Source: Gossypium raimondii
Taxonomy: Eukaryota > Streptophyta > Magnoliopsida > Malvales > Malvaceae
Assembly: GCF_025698545.1 (NCBI RefSeq)
Contig: NC_068566.1
Coordinates: 45,797,192 to 45,861,191, forward strand
Length of the DNA: 64,000 nt
Direction of reading: 5' to 3'
Shown here: positions 48,701 to 60,719 of the stretch, one piece after another
Position numbering within the stretch: the stretch's first letter is position 1
Layout of the letters: each line of letters starts with the position of its first letter
The notes under the pieces: generated by a model
The model's database searches: none
What the model was told of the DNA's origin: nothing
What the model saw: only the letters and a program-made list of their open reading frames with translations
Made by a program: the position numbers and the translations under genes

Positions 48701-49655
48701 AGATGATGCAGATGATGGTGGGACAATCAAACTTAATCTTCTTTTCCTTATTTACTGGAGATATTGCTTAAGTGCATTCCTTCATTAAATTAAGCCTTGT
48801 CATGTAATTTTTTCTTTTCTAGGTTACTTCGTTTTATTAGTTTTAACTCAATAGGTTAACCCTTTGTGTCTCCACCTCAACTTTTAATTTCGTTACTGTC
48901 TCAATATGTGCATATTAATAAGTGTCACGTTGGATTGTCAGAAAATGAGTTGCCACGGCCAAGCAGTCCATCAGTGAAGAAGTCGGAAGAGAAGGGTATT
49001 GTTGTTGTTCATGAAGTCAAATGCAAGCTTTATGTCAAGGTGTATCTTCTGAACAAGCTTGTGCTCAGTAGTGATTTTTCTGTCTACTCTTGACTTGTGA
49101 CATGGTGTTTTTGGTTCTGACCTTCCCTCTTGTGTCATGCCAGTCAACTGATCCAGAAGATAAAGATTCATGGAAAGATAAAGGCACTGGGCAACTTTCC
49201 ATAAAATGCAAAGAGGGTATCAGCAAGGGTTCGAAAGATTCCAAGCCAACAATCGTTGTTCGAAATGAGGTATGTTCCTTTATACACATTTATCAGTTAC
49301 AAAAAGACAAGTTCAATTCTATAAGACTATAACAAACTATTGGTTGCAGGTGGGAAAGTTGTTACTAAATGCATTGCTATATCCTGGGATCAAAACAAGC
49401 GCACAAAAGAATTCCCTTGTTGCAATATTTCATACCTCGGTAATATGGTTTAACCTTCCTTGCAGAATTTGACCTTGTTTCGAGTATTTGAGTAGACCTT
49501 ATTTCGAGTATTTGAGTGGCATGTCTTGTATTTTGTAGGATGAAGGTGGCGATAACCAAGAGGTAGTGGCCCGTACCTTCTTAATTAGAACAAAAACAGA
49601 GGATGACCGAAACAAACTGGTAACAGCAATCCAAGAGTATGCACCGGCGTCGTAA
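45713..49655 (+). CDS. NUP50: NUP50-like nucleoporin with Ran-binding domain
   Basis: The gene can be assembled from nine exons with consistent phases: 45713-45772, 46367-46518, 46731-46818, 47994-48549, 48664-48717, 48942-49039, 49144-49269, 49350-49439 and 49539-49655, giving 446 residues. The N-terminus (MNGTKRFALSSS, then FRNKRIMAG and two DPQRAE repeats) and the helix SWVQSQLKNHPDELW match plant NUP50-type proteins. Residues about 120-285, mostly exon 4, are a Thr/Ser-rich low-complexity region with SFSPG-type repeats and only a few FG pairs. The C-terminal part (about 320-446) is a RanBP1-like PH-fold domain: VKCKLYVK, GTGQLSIKC, VVRNEVGKLLLNALLYPG and a final helix. NUP50 proteins sit in the nuclear basket, bind importin alpha and Ran, and aid cargo release. 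Acceptor choice at exon 3 was made to match FASWVQ in homologs. Intron 3 carries a 660-bp insertion. Confidence 0.92.
47034..47693. mobile_element. Palindrome-ended 660-bp insertion in NUP50 intron 3
   Basis: The unit begins TGATAAGCGCGTAATTTC and ends, reversed, TGATAAGTGCGTAATTTC; inverted arms of about 85 bp are nearly identical. TTTTA flanks both sides (47029-47033 and 47694-47698). TG...CA ends with a 5-bp duplication suggest an LTR-type element, but arms this long and inverted are unusual for an LTR. No transposase or polyprotein is present. The intron keeps its splice sites. Confidence 0.7.
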
Positions 49656-52600
49656 CTGTATGTGAAATCCATTATTTTGAACCCCAGAAAATATAATGTA
49701 AACTTGAATGAGTGTAATTTTCCTGGAATATTACTCCTTTACATTTTGCCAGGGTCGGCTTCTTAGGGACTAGACCAGCTGTGTTCTAGTAGCCCCCAAA
49801 AAAGCAATGGGGCCTATTTCATAGTCGGGACTAAAAGAGATTATCATATATTCTCACAGCAGTTGCACCATAAACAAAGATTATAGTGTTCATTTATCTG
49901 CAAAATCCCAAAGAACTGTTTTCTTCTTCTTCTTATTTTTTATTTTTTTTTTCTGTGTTTCTATTTAGATCTGTTGGGTGCCATTGCAAAGCTAGAAGTT
50001 GAAGGCATTCTACTTAAAAGAATTTTGTTTGATTATTGTTTAGATAGTTTACTCTAATTACAATGTAAAGGGTGGATGCATAGATGGAAAGGAAGTTCTA
50101 TAGCTATATACACCCAATATGTTCTATAGCTTATATATACACGTATATATACGCACACAATATGTTTGTGTATGTATATACCTGTTATTATATGTGACCA
50201 GCTCACTTAACCACCTTGTCCAGAAAACAGAACGTGGAACTCGTCCTATTTGTAATCAAAGGGATCCTTTGCTCAAAGGAATTGTTGCACTTGACATTGT
50301 ATGATCATCATACCCAGGTTCCATCTTTCAACACTTGTCTCATGTATGTTAAACGTGTGGGTTATACTTTAAATCATATTAATCCCACTTGGATAATACT
50401 CAAAATCACATCAAACCCGCATATGGACTCCATAATAAGATAGCAAGTTGTGTAGTTACAGGTACAGGAGGTCAACCATGATTTAACTTGTTCCCTTTAG
50501 ATGTGCATGGAGAGAGGCCTACATCAAGTCATTTGGTTTGTTGAATTTAACTTCATAGGTTAAGGCGGTTAAAGCCTAGAACTGCCAAACGGCGACAACC
50601 TTCGTAACTTGGTCAACAATCTTGGCCGAGCTACGAAACATAAAACAACTTGGCCGAGATTCACGGTGTGTCATTAAATACCTTTTAGGTATCAATTATC
50701 AAATAGTTTATGCTTTGTAAATAATTTAGATATTTTGAACAATTTTTTAATTATTATATAAATATATTTTTACGTGTATTATTGAGTTATATTTACATGT
50801 ACAAATAATATAATATTTTATTAAAAATAAAACGGATACATACCAATATCAAAAGAGCTAAAATAACATTTAGTCCTTAAAACTGACAACTTTACCATCT
50901 TGGTCTCTAAATTTTTTGTCCATTGCAATCTTAAAATTTGACAACTTTTTTTTCAATTTGATTCTTGAACTTGAATTTTATTAATATATGATGATGAAAT
51001 TATGATACATTATCACTTCAATTTTCGTTTTAAGAAATCTAAAAATACATTGATCTAGATTTGTGAATCCTTATCAATTAGAAGAAGAAGGCCTCACGAG
51101 TTGAGACACATGAAATTGGCTAAGCATTTTATTCGAACAAATATAGAACTAGAATGGATGGTTTTATGTACATTAACGATTCTTCTTTCCGAGTTGAGAT
51201 CGATCGGAGAAAACTAATGAATGCTAATATTAATGGACTCTGTAGAAGAGTTATTCATCGAAATAGTACTCTTACCGATCTATTAATAACAAGTAGGTCT
51301 ATGCCTCAGAATATTATAGTAGATTTATGTCAAAAAAGAGAAAGTGGGTAAATAGAAAACCCATAACTTTCAGCTTTAAAATATATTGTTGGTTTGAAAG
51401 ATTGCATTTGCTAATCATGTGCGCCCATATTTCACTTTTCTTTTGGTCTTCCCATTCACTCGTGGATTCCAACTCCATGCTTGTCTATGTTTCTTGTTTT
51501 ATTTGGACACAATCAATCAGTTTGAGCCGTAAGGAATTCGAGAATCTAAATTTTATTAATATAAATAAAAATGAATTTTTTATTACATTATGATTTATTT
51601 TAAAAAGTTTTACTGATATAACTATCAATTATAATGTATAATCAATTAAGATAATGCATAATAAAGAATCGGACAAAACTCGCATAAGATATATGTAAAT
51701 GGTCAAAAGGAAACTTACATATTATAATTATAGATAGTGGGTCTCAAAACTCGACATTATAAAATCTAAGTCCTTAGCTTTTGTCAACAATGTCAAAACT
51801 AGAAATAGCGACGAAGTGAGATGAGGTAATTGTTGTTAAATCCACCATTATTGTAAAATTAGCACATTTTATTCCACCACTTATTCCGTTCCACCATAGA
51901 TAAATAATTTTGAAAATTATTATCACCTTTATAGATGCTAAATGCATCCATCTTTGCCCTCACTTCTTTCCGTTTAAATTTAATTTTTATTATTTATCTT
52001 TTAAAATTTTTAATTTTTTAAATGTTAATAAAAGAAAAAAAATGGGACACAAACTGCCAAAAAGATCAAGTGGGCACTAAATGAACACCACTTGTGTCAC
52101 TCCAAGTTTCAATCAACCCATGTAAAGTTGCACTAATTTCTTTCCAAATCCAAACAAGACAGCCCCACTTTCACATATTGTCCCTTTTTTCTTTTCAAAA
52201 TTTGTAATATTCTTTGTAATTATTCATTACTTTTTCTTTAGTAGATTTAGTCAATGTATTTTTATAGCTTTGTATATCTTAATCCAATCCTTAGTGAATT
52301 TAATCACTTCATTTTTATAGGTTTGTAAATCTTAATCCACTCATTACTAGATTTATGTTAAAAGTAATGATATGACAATAACAAGTAAATAAAAATATGT
52401 ACAAAATGTCACTTTACTTAAAATTCTAAAAATAATAATAAGTTCCAAAAAAAATTCTAAAGTTCAGAATTATAGAAGAATTAAAAAAATTGTAAAAAGT
52501 TACTCTATATGCAAAAATAAAATTATAAAAAGTGAGTATAAATTCACAACAACATGTATAAATAATAGAATATAGTTACTTGTTATTATAGAGTTTCGAC

Positions 52601-53040
52601 GTTTTTTCATGTAGAATTAAAAGGTTAGTATACACGTATTAATGGTAAGAACATATTCATATCACACACGCATACATTATGTTCAAAGGGAGTTGTCCAA
52701 ATAAAGGCTTACCCCGAAGATTCGAATCCGGGTCGGTTATAGGATGAACAACCTTTAACCATTAAGCCAATCATGGAATTTTTTATCTATAATATGGGAT
52801 CGTGTCAATAGCTAATGTTAATGCTAGTAGTTTTCAGTATTTCTCTTGTTATAAATATTTTTAAGCTATTTTTCTTAAACATGTTATAAATCCCTTATTC
52901 TTCATAAATTTGAAATTTAGCCTATGTACTTTCGTATTTGAGAATCAAGTTCAATTGGTAGCACAATTAAATTGGTTTGTGTGACATTTTTTTTTTGGTA
53001 AATAAAGTCTCAAAATAATTATAGCATTATTTCAATATCA
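49656..53040. other. 3' flank of NUP50 and intergenic region
   Basis: The NUP50 3' untranslated region probably ends within the first 100-250 bp. An open frame at 51154-51351 does not belong to a family I recognise. Further on the DNA is AT-rich with poly-A/T tracts. A SINE-like unit is listed separately. Confidence 0.4.
52690..52772 (-). mobile_element. tRNA-derived SINE head (or decayed tRNA)
   Basis: On the minus strand TGGCTTAATGG (plus 52759-52769) matches a polymerase III A box and GGATTCGAATC (plus 52719-52729) a B box, 29 bp apart. The sequence does not fold into a full tRNA cloverleaf by eye and lacks a clear acceptor stem, so a SINE head is more likely than a tRNA gene. Confidence 0.5.
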
Positions 53041-53400
53041 TCATGCATAAACCTACTATCAAATCGTAATTGATCAGCAATCACTTCCAGAGGTTCCTGG
53101 AAAACTATCAGAGCATAAGGAAACGCTTTCATCTTCCCAGCCAACAAGTGTGCGGTTACATTGACATCAATTGAAATCTTCTTAATGATTACCCTCTAGT
53201 GCCTTCTATAAAGTTCCTGAATTCTCGAAATTATGTCCATGTACAATTGTCCATAAGACCTGTGTAAGATGACTTTCATAGCTTGTGCACAATCTATTTC
53301 AACCATAATATTAGCCCAATTATTATCCCACACCAGATGGAGTTCATCGTAAATAACCCAAAATAATTTTAACAACACTAAAAAAAATTTATTGAATATA
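53040..53400 (-). pseudogene. Fragment of RNase H-like domain from a non-LTR retrotransposon
   Basis: Minus-strand pieces read ELHLVWDNNWANIMVEIDC, then SRIQELYRR, a break, and VNVTAHLLAGKMKAFPYAL followed by VFQEPLEVI. This is the order seen in the RNase H-like (RVT_3) C-terminus of plant LINE-type polyproteins (LHLAW...ExD...ReaN-aD-LA...). The Asp of the VEIDC motif is kept, but stops and a frame break between the two halves show it is dead. No reverse transcriptase is next to it. Confidence 0.55.
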
Positions 53401-55455
53401 GTATTTTTCTTCTTTTAAGTCTTGAATAAGAAGTCAACTTTATATTATAAGGTGCTCAAAGAGTCAAAGGAAATAGATAAAGCATGTGCTCCTAAATGTA
53501 TGGCTCAAATCATGTATGACTATAGCCCACTAAGATATTATAAAATAAAAATAAAAATAAAAATAAAAATAAGAAATTCTATTTTGTATTTATAATTTTA
53601 TTCTACTCTTTGATGTGTGCTTTAATAATTATTTATTTTAAAATTATACTTTTATTTAAGCCATAAAAAAAGAGAGGAAATGGACGTAAACAAAAATCTA
53701 GAGCACAAAATATATATTTGAGGTGAAATATATTTATATTGGTGTTATTTTATATTATTAATATTTTAATAATTAAACCGTCATATTTTTTATATAAATT
53801 ATGTATTGTAAGTCAATTTGACGTAATTGTTCAATAAAAATTGACATATGTACTATTCTATATTGATATGATAGATATTTCAATTTGTTTAAAATTTACA
53901 TTTATAATAAGTACTATTAAATCGATCGATTTAACGATTGTATCGTTAAAATAAATTTGTTTCTTAATATCAGTCCCTTTCAATATGACATAACACATAA
54001 CGCATTGATTAACTTTTAAACAAAATATTTATTGTGTTAATTAAGATATTAAATTAAAACATGTAATTAGAAAATCATTTGCATCACTTTCATTCTATTG
54101 TGTACCCTAAGCAAAGTCATTTGGGTGTTCAATCTCTGATACAATTACGTTTCTGGTACCTTATATTTTTGGACTTTTTAAATTTAGTCACTCTAGTTTT
54201 AATTTCAATAATTTAATATCTCTACTTGTTTGGTTTATAAGTGACAATATAATTGGATCATTAAATTTGAATATCTAACATATTGATATTCAAAGATTTA
54301 GTTTAAAAGTTAAATTTTTATTAATAACACATTTAAAATTAATAGAAGTCAATTAATATATTAATAGGGACTAAATTAGTAGAATTAAAAGTAAAGAAAT
54401 TAAAGGAGTTAGTAGGGTCAATCCGCTTGTGTATGAGTTGGATTACCTAAATAACTTGTATGACCTGACTCTGTACGACATTGCTGCCATTTGCTAATTA
54501 ATGGAACTTTTAAGATGTATATTTAAAAAATAAAAAAAAGTAAAAGAGACTAAATTCCAAAATTCTAAGGAATATTAGGAGTGAGAGCATAATTAGACCG
54601 ATGTAAATTCATTTTAAAAGGCATAATTTTGGTTTTAGTCCTTCTATTATGTTAATATTTGAAATTTTATTATTCCATTGTAATTCAATATAATTTAATT
54701 CTCTATTACAAAGTAGCGACATTGATTTTTCCACTTAAAAACTTATTTACTTGGATAACATATAAATTTATTAGGTTAAAATCTATCATAAGTCCTTGTG
54801 CTCTTTGTAAATTTAGAATATTGTCATTGTACTTTTATTTCTAGGAATTTAGTCCCTCAATTTTTCGATTTCAAAATATAGGTTCAATTATTAACACTGT
54901 TAAAATTATTTTGTTAAATTCAAGTTTATTACAACGTTATTTTTTACTTATATTGCTATCGAGTAAGTATTTTTTATTTAAAATGTCGCTAAAATGTTTA
55001 ACAAAAAATTTATCAGTTTTAACAATTAGACGTGAATTTTGGAACTGTAAAATAGAGGACTAAATTCTTGAAAATAAAAATATATAGACTAATTTCTAAG
55101 TTTAAAAGAGTACATGGACCTATAACATATTTTAACCAATTTATTATTGCTTAAACATAATTAACTCGAGTTTTCATTCAACCCTAGTTGTGTGATTGAA
55201 GAAGACTAAAAATTTTCAAATCATCAATTTTTATATGATGCATACATCTACCCTTAACTTTTAGCCCTTAAATCGGAAGAAAAACATGCTTAAGTGCCTT
55301 TGAATGTATGTTTTGCTAATTATTGCAATAACAGTTATGGGAATTGAACTAAAACTCAATTTACTCGATAATCATTAAAATTTCAACCAACTAATAATAT
55401 TATAAAATATAAATTAAATTATAAAAATAAATGTTAATCTAAAATTAGACTTTTT
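53400..55455. other. AT-rich intergenic DNA with dispersed repeats
   Basis: No gene is seen. About 53735-53950 belongs to the family at 9285-9620, and 54880-55060 resembles the inverted repeat at 8690-8910. An (AAAAT)n-type run lies at about 53545-53571. Confidence 0.4.
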
Positions 55456-55460
55456 AAAAT

Positions 55461-56034
55461 GGGTAAATAACACCCAACGTCTCTAAACTATTAAAAGTTT
55501 ATATTTTGACTATTTAACTTCAAAAAGTAACAAAATTGTCATTAAATTATTTGAAAGTTTTCATTTAAGTCATTGAGCTATACAAAAAAAATTCATTTGA
55601 GTCATTGAGCTGTTAAGCTTTTTTTTTTTTTTCTAAAAGAACTAGACTAGTGAGATCTAAGTGACGGTTCAACAATCATTGCGGTAGATTAATACTCATC
55701 GAGGAGTAGAACATACCTTAAATCTAAGTCGATCCGATGGTTAGTGTCGAAGATCAAAGAATAAAGTTGTTTGGATTTTGGTTCGCAAATTTAGGATGTT
55801 AAAAAATGTTTCATTCAAAAAAAAAAACTAAATTGTAGAAGAAAAGGGGAAGAAGAGTTTTCGAAGAGTACATGCATTGCAAACAACAAAGGCTATACAA
55901 CAACAATTTTAATAGTCTAGTGACTTAAATAAAAAAATTTCAAATAGTTTAATGATCATTTTGTAACTTTTTTAAGTTAGAATGACCAAAACATAAATAT
56001 ACTAATAATTTTTAACCTTGAGGGTAATTTACCC
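55461..56034. mobile_element. Short MULE-like element, copy 3
   Basis: The 574-bp unit starts GGGTAAATAACACCC and ends GGGTAATTTACCC. Flanks are TTTTAAAAT (55452-55460) and TTTAAAAAT (56035-56043), a 9-bp duplication with one mismatch. The interior matches the copies at 26153 and 36760, including the minus-strand AAGGTATGTTC donor-like site at about 55712-55722. Confidence 0.7.
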
Positions 56035-56343
56035 TTTAAAAATCAAGCGGTAATAGGAATGCAAATAAAACTAGAACACAACTTCCCATGTATGTCTCTC
56101 TCTCTCCTAATAATTGGATAAATAATAATTGCTGGCTGAGAATTTCCAATTTTTCGTTCCACCTTTCGTCAATTATCTCAAAGGAAAAGTAAATCACTGG
56201 AAAACCCATTTTTGTCTTTTAAAAAAACATATCTTTCTCTACAAATCTATTTTCCTTCAATTACCCAAACTCAGATTCCAATTCAAAGAGTTTCATAAAT
56301 AAAAAAAGTTCCTTTTTTTGTACTTCTCTTGCTTTTCATTGGT

Positions 56344-56378
56344 TCTTCTTCTTCTTCTTCTTCTTCTTCTTCTTCTTC
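56344..56378. repeat. (TTC)n microsatellite in the putative leader of the SPX-MFS gene
   Basis: About eleven TTC units form a pyrimidine tract. Its place about 90 bp before a good donor (CATCAG|GTAAGT) suggests it lies in the first, non-coding exon. Confidence 0.75.
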
Positions 56379-56469
56379 GTATTTTATTTAATAATTTTTG
56401 TTCGTTGATGGTCATCTAAATTCATTTCGAACTATATTAGACGAGAGTAACTTGTACTTGTTTCATCAG

Positions 56470-57453
56470 GTAAGTTCATTTCCTTGTATTATTTATTTAT
56501 TTGTTTTGCTGTTGGATCTGTTTTTAGTTGCTGAGAAAACAATCAATACCCATTTTTTTTCTTCTATTTCAATCTGTTAGCCATCATTTTATTACTTTAA
56601 AGTTCTCAACTTTTCTGAGTTTCAGTTTTTTTCTCGAATTTTCTCGGTAACCAAACAGAGCATCATTCAAAAGTCTCTGTAATATTTGCCAGTTTTTGTA
56701 ACTTTTCCAGTGAATGATTTGCCAGCTGTTAAAATTATTGAAAACTCACTGTTTGAACTCAGTGATGATAAAGTTACGTTTACATGATGCACTCAGCTTT
56801 TCGTTTTTTAGTCACTAATGAGTAATAACCACAATCACAACACGTAATTTAGCTGACTAAGTCAATTAGGATGGCTTGCCATATTTGCTTTTGACACAGT
56901 GATAGTTTGATTAGATGATATATAGTTACTTCTGTTTATCAACTTTAGCTGACTAGATCCAGAATGGAGTCGGGTCGGATTTCATTTAGGAAGCAAACTC
57001 TACTAGAGCCGACTTAAACTCGAGACTTTACTTAAAAGGGTATCGAGCTCCTTCTATTTATCAATTACTAATATTAGAAGTCGGACATTAAGTTTAAGAA
57101 AATTAATTCATATTAAAATGATAGTTTCGTGATTCTGTTGCTTAAGCTATTGGTCCCAATCTTTTTTTCTCTAATGAGGCAATGGCGTATTTATGTTGCA
57201 CATGATTTTGGAATTGTCTGGAAAAGCTATGGTCCATGGTACATATACTGTTCTGGTTTTTCACCTGTTTTTGGACAAATAAAATTGTGGCAGCATCTTT
57301 GTATTTAGCTTATGTTTACATGTATGGGGGCATTTGGTGGAAAATTTATAATTTAGTTCGAGTATGCTCTCTTGGCGACTTTGTTGGATCCACATGCACT
57401 ATCAGTTCTTACGATACTACGGTATATTCTGATTTTACTTAATTAATGTGTAG
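56470..57453 (+). other. Probable 5' leader intron of the SPX-MFS gene
   Basis: A consensus donor CAG|GTAAGT at 56470 and an acceptor TGTGTAG ending at 57453, seven bases before the start codon, define a 984-bp intron in the untranslated leader. Leader introns are common in plant transporter genes and often raise expression. No transcript evidence is available. Confidence 0.55.
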
Positions 57454-57460
57454 TTAAAAG

Positions 57461-60400
57461 ATGGTTGCCTTTGGGAAGAAGTTGAAGGAAAGACAAATTC
57501 AAGAATGGCAAGGGTATGTTTGGTCTTTTCTTATTCTTGTGTATGTTGTTGCTAAACTGCTTCCTACGTATTACGTGTTCTTAGTTTTCGTCTATGTTAA
57601 AACTATGCTTTTTTATCATGTTATTAGCAGGGAGATTATATTTTATATTGTGGTTGAGTTTTAATTCTTTGCAGATTTTACCTAAACTACAAATTAATGA
57701 AGAAGCGAGTCAAACAGTATGCTCAACAAATGGAAGTTGGGACACAAGATCGCCGACATGTTCTCAAGGATTTCTCGAGAATGTTGGATAATCAGGTATA
57801 GTGTAGCTTCTTGCATGCTCATTACGATAAAAGAGCATGAAAAATGATTTTCCTGAGTTTCAATACGATGTATTTCTCATACTTTCCCTTTTTTTTAGAT
57901 TGAGAAGACTGTCCTTTTTATATTGGAGCAACAAGGCCAACTTGCAAGCAGGTTAACAAATCTTAGAGAACAACATGATGCACTCGAGGAGACGCCGGAA
58001 ATATCCCAAATAACAGAACTTAGAGAGGCTTATAGAGCAGTCGGACAAGATCTGTTGAAGCTTCTCTGTTTTGTTGAAATGAATGCTATTGGTTTGCGAA
58101 AGATATTGAAAAAATTTGACAAACGCTTTCGCTATAGATTCACCGATTACTATGTCAAAACTCGTGCTAATCATCCTTATTCTCAGCTACAACAAGTGTT
58201 CAAGCATGTGGTAACGTGTCAAATTCTGACAGGCTTTGCCTTTTGTTTTAGGCATTTGTATTTCTAGTTGATAGGGTTTTCCTGTCCAGCTCTTGCTTGG
58301 TTTTTGGATGAGATTGTGAACATTTAATAGTGGGGCTGTTGTATAATTTGCAGGGTTTAGGGGCTGTTGTTGGAGCAATATCTCGTAATCTTCATGAACT
58401 TCAGGATCGTCAAGGAAGCTACTTATCAATTTACGATCCTCCAGCCCTTCCTCTCCAGGTTTTTCCTATATTTAGTTGTATTAATTGGTAATAGAACTAT
58501 GGCTATGCTATTTTACTTACTCGGGACATATCCAGGATCCAGTGGTTGATTCGATAAATGCAGCTGTGGATAGGTTAAGTCACTCGACAAACTTCCTTAA
58601 CTTTCTGGCACAACATGCCCTCATTATGCAAGAAGAGCTACCTGCTCCTACCGATGAACGCATTGATGACGAGAGATACCATTTTATGTCACTCCTATTG
58701 AACTTAGCAAACACATTCCTCTATATGGTCAATACATATATTATCGTCCCCACAGCAGATGACTACTCAATGAGCCTTGGAGCTGCTGCAACGGTTTGTG
58801 GTATTGTTATCGGGGCAATGGCTGTTGCACAAGTGTTTTCTTCCGTGTATTTTAGTGCATGGTCTAATCGGTCATACTTCAGACCTCTTGTATTTAGCAG
58901 TATTGTCCTTTTCGTGGGGAATACCATGTACGCATTGGCTTATGATATGAGCTCATTAACAGTTCTAATACTTGGTCGGCTTTGTTGTGGGTACGTGTTC
59001 GTCTCATATATTTCTTTTTTTCCTTTTTTTCCTTTTAGCTTGATGAATTTAATCTTGTCATTGTAGATTGGGTTCGGCTAGAGCTGTTAACCGTCGTTAT
59101 ATCAGCGATTGCGTACCATTAAAAATCCGGATGCAGGCATCGGCTGGTTTTGTTAGTGCCAGCGCTTTGGGGATGGCTTGTGGTCCTGCTCTTGCCGGCA
59201 TACTTCAAACAAATTTCAAAATTTACAAGTTGACATTTAATGCAAACACTTTGCCGGGATGGGTTATGGCTGTAGCTTGGCTTGTATATCTCGTTTGGTT
59301 GTGGATCTCATTTAAAGAACCGTCCCGTGATATAGAAGAACCTCCTGCATCTAATTCTGGTATCTGTTCTTCTATCAATCATCTTTTTGTGCTTGACATG
59401 TTAAGCAATCCGTTAAAATGATTTATTTGCATGTTCGTAAATACAGAAACAGTAGAAAACGTTGCACTCGAGGAAGGTAAACAACCGTTGCTGATTACTT
59501 CAGAAGAGAAACAAGAAGATGATGAAGATCCAGAAGGTGACGGAAGTGAAGAAGCTCCTGAGGAATCTCGTAAGCCTGCTACATCAATCGTGTCAGCTTA
59601 TAGACTACTTACACCCTCAGTAAAGGTATACAAGCAAAGGCTGTTGTGTTACTTGTGTATCGATTTGTTTAGAAATTTTAAGACTAGATCCTTTAATACT
59701 TGAACATTCTCTGACCCGGAATCTTATAATATCATCAGGTTCAGTTGTTGATATATTTCATGCTCAAATACGCAATGGAAATTTTACTCTCAGAATCTAG
59801 TGTCATCACGACTTACTACTTCAGCTGGTCTACAAGCACAGTTTCTATCTTTCTTGCATGTCTTGGCTTAACAGTCCTTCCCGTAAATATTGTTGTTGGC
59901 AGCTACATTAGCAATATGTTTGAAGACAGGTACCTCCTATTCGAATCTTTGTCAACCATGAGCTCTGGAATTGTTTGTCTAATGCATCTGTTTCTATCTG
60001 TTCCTCGCAGGCAAATTTTATTGGCATCTGAAATTATGGTTTGCATAGGCATATTGCTTAGCTTCCATATGATAATACCATACACTATACCCCAATATGT
60101 TTGTTCCGGGCTCATAATGTTTGTTTCGGCCGAAGTGCTTGAAGGTAGACATATTTTAATTCGGTTTTACTAAGAATTACAGAACCCAGCCCTCCATTTC
60201 TTTTTCCGGTTTTATACTACGGACCTATAGATTTCATTTTTGTTATTGTTCGTCAGGTGTCAACTTGTCACTGCTTTCTCGAGTAATGTCATCAAGGCTA
60301 TCTCGCGGAACTTACAATGGCGGACTGTTATCAACAGAAGCCGGGACGATCGCTCGAGTGATTGCCGACGCCACGATAACGTTGGCAGGATACTTAGGTG

Positions 60401-60495
60401 AGAGTCTGCTTTTGAATATCACTCTTCTTCCTTCATTTCTCATATGCGTTGCCTCTATTGTTGCTACATGCTTTACCTACAACTCCTTGTATTGA
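57461..60495 (+). CDS. PHT5: SPX-MFS vacuolar phosphate transporter (PHT5/VPT family)
   Basis: Ten coding exons join in frame: 57461-57513, 57675-57795, 57899-58210, 58354-58458, 58536-58990, 59067-59359, 59447-59625, 59739-59929, 60011-60144 and 60257-60495, giving 693 residues, the normal family length. Residues 1 to about 145 form the SPX domain ([18 protein letters not shown] at the start, [12 protein letters not shown], and the lysine cluster KILKKFDKR at 126-134 that binds inositol polyphosphates). From about 248 follows a major facilitator domain ([59 protein letters not shown]). An acidic loop with EEGKQPLL lies near 455-462 between the two halves; such dileucine motifs can guide tonoplast sorting. 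Family members load phosphate into the vacuole and are gated by inositol pyrophosphates, so the gene likely stores phosphate when supply is ample. It is closest to Arabidopsis PHT5;1-5;3; which one cannot be settled by eye. Confidence 0.95.
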
Positions 60496-60636
60496 TCAAA
60501 TTCAAAGCCAAATGAAAAAAAGGAAAAAAAAATTCATTATTCCGTTCACAATTCAGTGACATTTTGTTTCCCTGTTCAATTATTTGTTTATTAATGAAAA
60601 AACTTTGGCATTGATTATCCTATATGATTGGATTGT

Positions 60637-60642
60637 AATAAA
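60637..60642 (+). terminator. Polyadenylation signal of the SPX-MFS gene
   Basis: AATAAA lies 142 bp after the stop codon, a suitable distance for plant mRNA 3' ends. Confidence 0.5.
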
Positions 60643-60719
60643 CTGTTGGTTCTCTCCTAGTCTTGGAAACCTATATGAGGTCTCAAAATATGGATGTAAA
60701 TGTAATGCAATTTAAGGTG

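Noticed and set aside
51154..51351. Open frame of 65 codons with a protein-like composition
   Set aside because: I could not assign it to a family and saw no neighbouring exons; a plastid-derived insertion was considered but not supported.
57422..57429. GTATATTC, matching the P1BS phosphate-response motif GNATATNC, upstream of the phosphate transporter
   Set aside because: Only one copy was noted, at the end of a putative leader intron; chance occurrence in AT-rich DNA of this length is likely.
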